Shown here: positions 1 to 4,423 of the stretch, piece by piece
Numbering within the stretch: position 1 is the stretch's first letter
Layout: every line of letters starts with the position of its first letter
Assembly: GCA_030041195.1 (NCBI GenBank)
Contig: JASHOI010000165.1
Location: 1-5,526, forward strand
Direction: 5' to 3'
Source: Streptosporangiaceae bacterium
GTDB lineage: Bacteria > Actinomycetota > Actinomycetes > Streptosporangiales > Streptosporangiaceae
DNA: 5,526 nt
Notes under the pieces: model-generated
Told to the model about the DNA's origin: nothing
The model's input: the letters and a program-made list of their open reading frames with translations, nothing else
The model's database searches: none
Translations under genes and position numbers: made by a program

Positions 1-414
1 ACCATGCCGCCGCACCCCGAGGTCCCCGCCGCGCTGCGGCGGCTGCGCGGCCACGGGTTCCGGCTGTTCACCCTCACCGACAACACCCTGGAGATCTCCG
101 GCCGGCAGCTGCAGCACGCCGGGATCATCGAGTTGTTCGAGCGCCGGTTCAGCGTCGATGAGACCGTCAAACGGCACAAGCCAGCCCAGCAGGCCTACCA
201 CTCGGTCGCCACCGCGCTGCAGATCGAACCGGGCAGCATCTGCCTGCTCGCGGCGCATGTGTGGGACACCATCGGCGCCCAGTCAGCCGGCTGGCAGGCC
301 GGGCTCATCTTGCGCGAGGGCAACGCCCCGCTCGACGTCGGCCCCCAGCCCGACTACATCGGCAAAGACCTCGACGCCATCGCCGACCAGCTCATCCAGC
401 GCTACCCGCAATGA
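1..414 (+). CDS. HAD-superfamily hydrolase, haloacid dehalogenase type II-like (5' partial)
   Basis: The reading frame is open from the first base and ends at a TGA. The ATG at 4 is probably internal, because the family is usually about 220-240 residues and the Asp-nucleophile motif and cap domain start are missing here. Numbering from that ATG, motif II is LTDNT (24-28), motif III is Lys59-Pro with Tyr65 six residues later, and motif IV is AAHVWDTIGA (83-92) with acidic Asp88. This order and spacing match L-2-haloacid dehalogenases, cytosolic enzymes that displace halide from 2-haloacids through an aspartyl ester. However, the positions equivalent to Ser175 and Asn177 of Pseudomonas L-DEX are Ala83 and His85, so the true substrate may differ. 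The family is clear; the substrate is not. The next gene has its own promoter, so operon membership is doubtful. Confidence 0.85.
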   Translation, partial: TMPPHPEVPAALRRLRGHGFRLFTLTDNTLEISGRQLQHAGIIELFERRFSVDETVKRHKPAQQAYHSVATALQIEPGSICLLAAHVWDTIGAQSAGWQAGLILREGNAPLDVGPQPDYIGKDLDAIADQLIQRYPQ

Positions 415-424
415 CCACGCGGCG

Positions 425-453
425 TTGACCGCCGGGGAACGGCTCGTTAGCGT
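425..453 (+). promoter_or_regulatory. Sigma70-like promoter upstream of the phosphotransferase operon
   Basis: TTGACC (425-430) is followed after exactly 17 bases by TAGCGT (448-453). The first is one base off the TTGACA consensus, and the second fits the actinobacterial TANNNT pattern. Transcription would begin near 460, giving a leader of about 80 bases before the ATG at 540. It lies directly after the HAD stop codon at 414, in the only sizeable gap before the operon. No start site has been mapped; this is inference from consensus and spacing. Confidence 0.6.
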
Positions 454-480
454 TCGCTGGAACGTGTTTCAGTTCGCTGG
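452..480 (+). repeat. 9-bp direct repeat around the predicted transcription start
   Basis: GTTCGCTGG occurs at 452-460 and again at 472-480, a period of exactly 20 bp, or about two helical turns. Between and partly overlapping the copies is a near-palindrome, TGGAAC-GT-GTTTCA (458-471), with one mismatch. The first copy overlaps the last two bases of the predicted -10 hexamer. This placement would suit a repressor operator, but no regulator gene is in the window. Confidence 0.4.
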
Positions 481-527
481 CGGGCAGCCCGCGCGCCAGT
501 GCAGGTCGATGCGGGCCGATGTCCGGC

Positions 528-534
528 GAGGAGG
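528..534 (+). promoter_or_regulatory. Ribosome binding site deciding the start at 540
   Basis: GAGGAGG ends 5 bases before the ATG at 540. An in-frame ATG at 519 lies upstream of this element and has only a weak GCAGGT in front of it, so 540 is the better start. Confidence 0.75.
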
Positions 535-539
535 CCGCC

Positions 540-1688
540 ATGACCGCACCGCCGGCGGCCCGGCCGCTCGAGGAATGGCGCAAGCTGACGGTCAGCGAGC
601 GCAGCGTGGACGAGCTGACCGCGGCACTGCAGGACTGGCTCGCCGCCCGGTCGGCCGCCGAACGGCCGCCCACGGTGACCGAGGTCCATGTGCCGGACAA
701 GGGCGGGCTGTCCAGTGCGTCGGTGCTGTTCGAGGCCTGCTGGCTGGACGAGGACGAGCCCGGACGGCGCGGCGCCTACGTCGCCCGGATGGCGCCCGAG
801 GCGAGCGCGGTGCCGGTCTTCCCGCGCTACGACCTGCCCGTCCAGTTCGACGTGATCAGCCGCGTGGCCGCGCTGTGCGACGTGCCGCTGCCGGTGTTGC
901 GCTGGAACGAGCCGGACGGGGGGCCGTTCGGCACCCCGTTCTTCGTCATGGACCAGGTCGACGGCCGGATTCCGCTGGACAACCCGCCGTACGTGTTCAC
1001 CGGCTGGCTGCTGGAGGCAACGCCGGAAGAGCGCGCGGCGCTGCAGCGGGCCAGCGTCGCGGTGCTGGCAAAGCTGCACGCGATCCCGGACGCCGCGGCG
1101 GCGTTCCCGATGCTGCGCCCGCCGGCCGGGCAGGACACGCTGCGGTATCACGTCGCCCAGCAGCGCGCCTACTACCGCTGGGCACTGGCCGACGACGGCA
1201 TCCGGGTTCCGATCATCGAGCGGAGCTTCGGCTGGCTGGAGGACCACTGGCCGAATGATCCCGGGCCCGACGTCCTTAACTGGGGCGACGCGCGCATTGG
1301 CAACATCATCTACCGCGGCTTCGAGCCGGCCGCGGTGCTCGACTGGGAGCTCGCGGCGCTCGGCCCGCGCGAGCTCGACGTCGGCTGGTTCCTGTTCCTG
1401 CACCGGTTCTTCCAGGACATCGCGGAGTTCTTCGAGCTCGAGGGCCTGCCGGACTTCCTGCGCCGGTCCGATGTGGAACGGTGCTACCAGGACCTGAGCG
1501 GCAACGCGCTGCGGGACATGGACTTTTACCTCACCTATGCCGCGGTGCGGCACGCGATCGTGATGGGCCGGATCAAGCGGAGGATGATTCATTTCGGCGA
1601 GGACGAGGTGCCCGCCGATCCGGACGACTACGTGATGCACCGGGCCGGCCTGGAGAAGCTGCTCGCGGGCACCTACCGATGGGACTGA
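540..1688 (+). CDS. Phosphotransferase family protein (APH/ChoK-like kinase fold)
   Basis: This 382-residue cytosolic protein resembles the phosphotransferase_APH family, the group that includes the kinase-like domains of ACAD10/ACAD11 and many mycobacterial homologues. An N-terminal lobe carries a nucleotide-loop-like GGLSSASVLF (55-64) and a hinge FFVMDQVDG (134-142). The catalytic loop is NWGDARIGN (247-255), with putative catalytic base Asp250 and metal ligand Asn255. The metal-binding DWE follows (268-270), then GPRELDVGW (275-283). The His of the usual HGD motif is Trp248, as in several homologues of this subfamily. The reaction is presumably ATP-dependent phosphorylation of a hydroxylated small molecule or acyl-CoA derivative. 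Antibiotic resistance should not be assumed, because this family is mostly metabolic. The next gene starts 5 bases after the stop, suggesting translational coupling. Confidence 0.9.
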   Translation: MTAPPAARPLEEWRKLTVSERSVDELTAALQDWLAARSAAERPPTVTEVHVPDKGGLSSASVLFEACWLDEDEPGRRGAYVARMAPEASAVPVFPRYDLPVQFDVISRVAALCDVPLPVLRWNEPDGGPFGTPFFVMDQVDGRIPLDNPPYVFTGWLLEATPEERAALQRASVAVLAKLHAIPDAAAAFPMLRPPAGQDTLRYHVAQQRAYYRWALADDGIRVPIIERSFGWLEDHWPNDPGPDVLNWGDARIGNIIYRGFEPAAVLDWELAALGPRELDVGWFLFLHRFFQDIAEFFELEGLPDFLRRSDVERCYQDLSGNALRDMDFYLTYAAVRHAIVMGRIKRRMIHFGEDEVPADPDDYVMHRAGLEKLLAGTYRWD

Positions 1689-1693
1689 GACCA

Positions 1694-2797
1694 GTGCCGA
1701 TTCCGCTCGACGAATACCCGGTGCACCAGACGCCGCTGCCGATGGACCGCGTGGCCAGCAGCGATCGCAACTTCTACGACCGGAGCTACTTCAACGCGCA
1801 CGACCGCACCGGCGAGATCTTCCTGGTCACCGGCCTCGGGGTGTACCCGAACCTGGGCGTGATCGACGCGTACGCCGCCGCGCGATGCGGCGACCGGCAG
1901 TGGAGCGTGCGGTTCTCCGACGCGCTGGGCGAGCGCAGCCTCGAGCAGAAGGTCGGCGGCTACCAGATCGAGGTGGTCGAGCCGCTGCGGCGGCTGAACC
2001 TCAGCTGCGCGTCACCGGACGGCGGCATCGAATTCGACCTGGCCTGGACGGGCGCGTTCCCCGCGGTACAGGAGGAGCCGCACCTGCTGCTCTCCGGGGG
2101 CAGGCCGATCCTGGACGCCTCCAGGTTCTCCCAGGTCGGGAGCTGGAACGGACGGCTCCGGGTCGGTCAGCGCGACTTCGCCGTCGCCGCCGACCGGTGG
2201 ACCGGCGTCAGGGACAGGTCCTGGGGGATCCGGCCGGTCGGTGAGCCGGAGCCGCCGGGGCGGGCCGCCGCCGAGCCGCTGGAGGGGTTCTGGTGGCTGT
2301 ACCTGCCGCTGCGGTTCGAGTCCTGCTCGGTCATCGTGATCCTGCAGGAAAACCCGGACGGCCACCGGACGCTGAACGACGCCAGGCGAGTGTGGCCCGA
2401 CGGCCGGGTGGACCAGCTCGGCTGGCCCCGGGTGGACATCGGTTACCGGCCGGGCACCCGGCACCCGGAGTCGGCCCGGATCCACCTGACCGATGCCGCC
2501 GGCCACCCGCTGACCATCGAGGTCGAGACGCTGACCTCCGTGCCGCTGCACGTGGGCGCGGGCTACAACGGCGATCCGGACTGGTCGCACGGCCGGTGGA
2601 TGGGCCCGAAGTGGAGCGGCTCATCCGTGTACGACCTGACCGACCCCGGGGTGGCAGCGCGGATACCGTTCGGCGTGACCGACCACCTGGCCAGAGCCCG
2701 GCTGGACGGTGAGGAGGGCTGGGGGATGTTCGAGCACGCCAGCATGGGCCGGCACGACCCGAGCGGGTTCGCGGACTGGTCTTCGGTGAGCCGCTGA
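1694..2797 (+). CDS. Conserved protein of unknown function, possibly carotenoid-hydratase-like (DUF7064/DUF7065 type)
   Basis: This is a 367-residue soluble protein with no signal peptide or membrane segment visible. The GTG at 1694 is preferred because the encoded IPLDEYPVHQTP segment looks like the conserved beginning of homologues I recall. The ATG at 1742 would remove it, and the upstream ATG at 1481 would overlap the kinase by about 200 bases. No strong ribosome binding site is seen, so coupling to the kinase stop 5 bases upstream is likely. Notable stretches are SSDRNFYDRSYFN (22-34), TGLGVYPNLGV (46-56), DRSWGIRPVGE (174-184), GFWWLYLPLRF (198-208) and EGWGMFEHASMGRHDPSGFADW (341-362). 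The many Trp and Gly residues and the DRSWG motif resemble lipocalin-like proteins related to hydroxyneurosporene synthase (CrtC). From memory these fall in the DUF7064/DUF7065 families. The substrate is unknown. Pairing with a phosphotransferase suggests a shared pathway. Confidence 0.8.
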   Translation: MPIPLDEYPVHQTPLPMDRVASSDRNFYDRSYFNAHDRTGEIFLVTGLGVYPNLGVIDAYAAARCGDRQWSVRFSDALGERSLEQKVGGYQIEVVEPLRRLNLSCASPDGGIEFDLAWTGAFPAVQEEPHLLLSGGRPILDASRFSQVGSWNGRLRVGQRDFAVAADRWTGVRDRSWGIRPVGEPEPPGRAAAEPLEGFWWLYLPLRFESCSVIVILQENPDGHRTLNDARRVWPDGRVDQLGWPRVDIGYRPGTRHPESARIHLTDAAGHPLTIEVETLTSVPLHVGAGYNGDPDWSHGRWMGPKWSGSSVYDLTDPGVAARIPFGVTDHLARARLDGEEGWGMFEHASMGRHDPSGFADWSSVSR

Positions 2798-2800
2798 GGT

Positions 2801-2836
2801 AAGCGCGTTCAGACCCGGCGCGCCGACGCGGCGCTT
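2801..2836. terminator. Weak hairpin between convergent genes
   Basis: AAGCGC (2801-2806) and GCGCTT (2831-2836) are inverted, and short additional pairing is possible inside. The right arm is followed by TTCT on the plus strand. The element starts 3 bases after the stop at 2797 and lies mostly inside the 3' end of the minus-strand gene. There is no real T tract, so a terminator role for the plus-strand operon is only a possibility. Confidence 0.22.
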
Positions 2837-3066
2837 TCTGGCCAGACGGTCCCGCCGGAGCGTGAGTGGCGCCGGGCCGTGATCCATCGCTCGGTGCACG
2901 CCCGGTGGTCCTGGCAGTACCACCGGATGTCGTCGCACGCCGTGCCCCCGTCGGCCAGCATCTGGCTGCTGTGCAGGTGGATGCCGCACATCCAGCAGGA
3001 GACGACGTCGCCGCCTGGCGCGGCGGCGCCCTCGGTCGAAGCCATGCGCTCCATGTCACCCACCAT
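2809..3066 (-). CDS. Small Cys-rich conserved actinobacterial protein, putative zinc-binding
   Basis: This 85-residue protein has a Cys/His-rich core: Cys24-x2-Cys27, His30, His32, Cys44, Cys51, His54 and Cys57. The stretch MLADGGTACDDIRWYCQDHRACTERW (36-61) resembles a short protein motif common in actinomycetes. The spacing suits a small zinc ribbon or knuckle, but no function is known to me. The start at 3066 is supported by GGAGG (3073-3077) six bases upstream; Met5 and Met8 are weaker alternatives. The Arg/Ser-rich tail (64-85) appears disordered. It lies 75 bases downstream of selD on the same strand, and its stop converges with the plus-strand operon across 11 bases. Co-transcription with selD is possible, but a separate promoter is also visible. 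Confidence 0.78.
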   Translation of the reverse strand: MVGDMERMASTEGAAAPGGDVVSCWMCGIHLHSSQMLADGGTACDDIRWYCQDHRACTERWITARRHSRSGGTVWPESAASARRV

Positions 3067-3072
3067 CGGCCA

Positions 3073-3077
3073 CCTCC
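3073..3077 (-). promoter_or_regulatory. Ribosome binding site for the small Cys-rich protein
   Basis: GGAGG on the minus strand lies 6 bases before the ATG at 3066 and selects that start over the two in-frame ATGs just downstream. Confidence 0.65.
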
Positions 3078-3098
3078 GGGAGCGACTTGCTTCCTGGA

Positions 3099-3127
3099 AT
3101 GCTAACCCGCGATGGCCCCGCCGTCTG
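3099..3127 (-). promoter_or_regulatory. Possible promoter of the small Cys-rich gene
   Basis: On the minus strand TAGCAT (3104 to 3099) fits TANNNT. A CAGACG sequence sits 17 bases upstream (3127 to 3122) and shares only the central GAC with TTGACA. Transcription would start near 3092, leaving a leader of about 26 bases that includes the GGAGG. The -35 match is weak. Confidence 0.35.
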
Positions 3128-3141
3128 GGCGATGCCGGTGG

Positions 3142-4137
3142 TTACCGGATGATGAGCACGCTGTCCTGCGGCGGCACCAGCTCGCCGATCACGGGTGCTC
3201 CCGGCAGTTCTCCCGCCACGAGCAGCCCGCCCGAGGTCTGCGCGTCGGCGAGCAGCAGCAGGTCCTCCTCGGTCACCGCGCCGGTGTCGGTGTGCGGCAG
3301 CACCCAGTCGAGGTTGCGCCGGCTCCCGCCGGGCATGTACCCCGCCTTCGCCGCGGCCAGGGTGCCGTCGATGAGCGGCACCGCCGCGTGATCCACCACA
3401 GCGGAGACCCCGCTGGCCCTGGCCAGCTTGAACAGGTGGCCGAGCAGGCCGAAGCCGGTCACGTCGGTGGCGCACCTGATTCCGGCCGCGAGGGCCAGCC
3501 GGCTGGCGTCCGCGTTCAGGGTGGTCATCACCTCGACGGCGGGCTCGCTTATCTCGCCGGTCGCCTTGTGCCAGGCGTTGAGCACGCCGACGCCGATCGG
3601 CTTGGTCAGGCTGAGCGGGAGGCCCGGCCGGCCGGCATCGATCCGCAGCAGCGCGGCCGGGTCGACGGTGCCGGTCACCGCCATGCCGTACTTGGGCTCG
3701 GGGTCGTCGATGCTGTGCCCGCCCGCCACGTGACAGCCCGCGGCGCGGCCGGTATCCAGGCCGCCGCGCAGCACCTCGGCCGCGAGTTCAAACGGGAGCT
3801 TGTCGCGCGGCCAGCCGAGCAGGTTCACCGCGACCAGCGGCTCGCCGCCCATCGCGTAGATGTCGGACAGCGCGTTGGTGGCGGCGATCCGCCCGAACGT
3901 GTACGCGTCGTCAACCACCGGCGTGAAGAAGTCGGCGGTGACGATCACGGCCAGCGACGGGCCGACCCGCACCACGGCCCCGTCGTCGCCGTTCTCGACG
4001 CCCACCAGCAGGTCCGTGCCCGCGCTGGCCGGCCCGAGCAGCTTTATCGTTTCCTCCAGCTCGCCGGGCGGGATCTTGCAGGCGCAGCCGCCGCCGTGAG
4101 CGTACTGGGTGAGCCGGACGCCGTTCGGGTGGGTCAT
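3142..4137 (-). CDS. selD: Selenide, water dikinase (selenophosphate synthetase)
   Basis: This cytosolic enzyme makes selenophosphate, AMP and phosphate from ATP and selenide, providing the selenium donor for SelA. The 331-residue length is normal for SelD. GGGCACK (15-21) holds catalytic Cys18 and Lys21, equivalent to E. coli Cys17 and Lys20; Cys is used here rather than selenocysteine. Further signatures are NGDDGAVV (49-56), TADFFTP (67-73), ATNALSDIYAMGGEP (86-100, metal ligand Asp92), AGGHSID (138-144), TKPIGVGV (178-185), ATDVTGFGLLGH (223-234) and DAQTSGGLL (298-306). The start at 4137 puts the catalytic motif at the usual distance. A longer in-frame ATG at 4245 would run through the selC tRNA and is rejected. 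No Shine-Dalgarno is seen, but TAGATT lies 7 bases upstream, suggesting a leaderless mRNA. It is divergent from selC-selA. Confidence 0.96.
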   Translation of the reverse strand: MTHPNGVRLTQYAHGGGCACKIPPGELEETIKLLGPASAGTDLLVGVENGDDGAVVRVGPSLAVIVTADFFTPVVDDAYTFGRIAATNALSDIYAMGGEPLVAVNLLGWPRDKLPFELAAEVLRGGLDTGRAAGCHVAGGHSIDDPEPKYGMAVTGTVDPAALLRIDAGRPGLPLSLTKPIGVGVLNAWHKATGEISEPAVEVMTTLNADASRLALAAGIRCATDVTGFGLLGHLFKLARASGVSAVVDHAAVPLIDGTLAAAKAGYMPGGSRRNLDWVLPHTDTGAVTEEDLLLLADAQTSGGLLVAGELPGAPVIGELVPPQDSVLIIR

Positions 4138-4144
4138 ACCGGCC

Positions 4145-4150
4145 AATCTA
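4145..4150 (-). promoter_or_regulatory. Predicted -10 element of selD (leaderless)
   Basis: TAGATT on the minus strand fits TANNNT and is separated from the selD ATG by exactly 7 bases, so transcription would begin at or next to the A of the start codon. This agrees with the missing ribosome binding site. No convincing -35 hexamer is visible. Confidence 0.45.
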
Positions 4151-4193
4151 GCGTCCGGGCAGAGCCGGATGGCGGGCGCAGGCGGGACCCGGG

Positions 4194-4199
4194 TAGCGT
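4194..4199 (+). promoter_or_regulatory. Predicted -10 element of selC
   Basis: TAGCGT fits TANNNT and lies 7 bases before the first base of mature tRNA-Sec, so the transcript would have little or no 5' leader. The same hexamer is the -10 of the predicted promoter at 425-453. There is no recognisable -35 at 17 bases upstream. Confidence 0.42.
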
Positions 4200-4206
4200 C
4201 GGCCGC

Positions 4207-4299
4207 GGAGGCGTCTGGGTGCCTGGTGGCCCCCCCGGTCTTCAAAACCGGTGTGCGGCGTTCGGCGTCGCAGGCGGGTTCGATTCCCGTCCGCCTCCG
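4207..4299 (+). tRNA. selC: tRNA-Sec, anticodon UCA
   Basis: This tRNA carries serine, then selenocysteine, to in-frame UGA codons. The anticodon stem CCGGT (4235-4239)/ACCGG (4247-4251) encloses CTTCAAA, giving anticodon TCA at 4242-4244. The acceptor strands are 4207-4213 and 4292-4298 (GGAGGCG/CGCCTCC), with discriminator G4299. The long variable arm has a 7-bp stem (4254-4260/4266-4272, one G-T pair) and a 5-base loop, the tRNA-Sec hallmark. The T arm carries TTCGATT (4279-4285). The D arm has a 4-base TGGT loop and a stem with one T-C mismatch (4220/4231). CCA is not encoded (CTG follows). Base 4214 cannot pair with 4291 as an eighth acceptor pair; instead G4273-C4291 can lengthen the T stem to six. 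It sits between selD and selA. Confidence 0.96.
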
Positions 4300-4318
4300 C
4301 TGCAGTCCAGATGATCTT

Positions 4319-4368
4319 CATGGATGTACCGTTGGGCCGCATAGAACAGGCCTTCCGGTACATCCATG
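4319..4368 (+). repeat. 13-bp perfect inverted repeat (long hairpin) between selC and selA
   Basis: CATGGATGTACCG (4319-4331) is repeated in perfect inversion at 4356-4368. Inside, a 2x2 mismatch is followed by five more pairs (4334-4338/4349-4353, one G-T) and a 10-base loop, GCATAGAACA (4339-4348). In RNA, two U-G pairs can extend the base. No T tract follows, so it is unlike a simple terminator. It could be a processed selC trailer, a control element in the selA leader, or a protein-binding palindrome. The arms are more AT-rich than the surroundings. Confidence 0.85.
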
Positions 4369-4378
4369 GGCCGGCCAG

Positions 4379-4410
4379 CGCCGGCCACTCCGCCACCATG
4401 CTGGCCGGCG
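4379..4410 (+). repeat. 9-bp inverted repeat just before selA
   Basis: CGCCGGCCA (4379-4387) and TGGCCGGCG (4402-4410) are perfectly inverted around a 14-base loop. A further CCGGCCA at 4371-4377 could compete for the right arm, giving an alternative fold. The right arm ends directly before the TATGGT hexamer and 13 bases before the preferred selA start. GC-rich sequence gives such repeats by chance more readily, so function is uncertain. Confidence 0.55.
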
Positions 4411-4416
4411 TATGGT
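4411..4416 (+). promoter_or_regulatory. Predicted -10 element of selA (leaderless)
   Basis: TATGGT fits TANNNT and is exactly 7 bases before GTG 4424. If transcription starts there, selA is leaderless, which fits the lack of a ribosome binding site. The alternative start ATG 4412 overlaps this hexamer, so the two readings exclude each other. No clear -35 is present. Confidence 0.38.
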
Positions 4417-4423
4417 CGCGGGT

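Noticed and set aside
158..1258. 366-codon open frame on the plus strand overlapping two genes
   Set aside because: It runs out of frame through both the HAD gene and the kinase gene. It is Arg/Ala-rich with no motif.
447..1640. 397-codon open frame on the minus strand
   Set aside because: It is antisense to the phosphotransferase, with His/Arg/Val-rich composition typical of a GC-rich shadow frame.
1481..1693. Long N-terminal extension of the second operon gene to ATG 1481
   Set aside because: It overlaps the kinase gene out of frame for about 200 bases and shows Arg-rich shadow composition. Recognisable sequence begins right after GTG 1694.
2809..2811. TGA stop of the Cys-rich protein read as selenocysteine because of nearby sel genes
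   Set aside because: The downstream frame is simply antisense to the convergent gene. No SECIS-like hairpin with a suitable loop is evident, and TGA is the ordinary stop in this GC-rich genome.
3135..3148. CCGGT/ACCGG hairpin over the selD stop codon
   Set aside because: It has only five pairs, overlaps the stop codon and has no T tract, so a terminator call is not justified.
4138..4245. N-terminal extension of selD to the ATG at 4245
   Set aside because: The extension would translate the complement of part of selC and has no homology to SelD. The catalytic Cys is at its usual position only with the start at 4137.
3112..4314. 400-codon open frame on the plus strand
   Set aside because: It is antisense to selD and runs into the tRNA. 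The protein is low-complexity Arg/Gly/Ala-rich with no recognisable domain, a GC-rich shadow of selD.
4312..4348. TGA at 4312-4314 about 24 bases before the apical loop of the 4319-4368 hairpin, as in a UGA-SECIS arrangement of a selenoprotein gene
   Set aside because: The frame through this TGA has no start codon outside the tRNA and meets TAG at 4342 after nine codons, so no selenoprotein is encoded.
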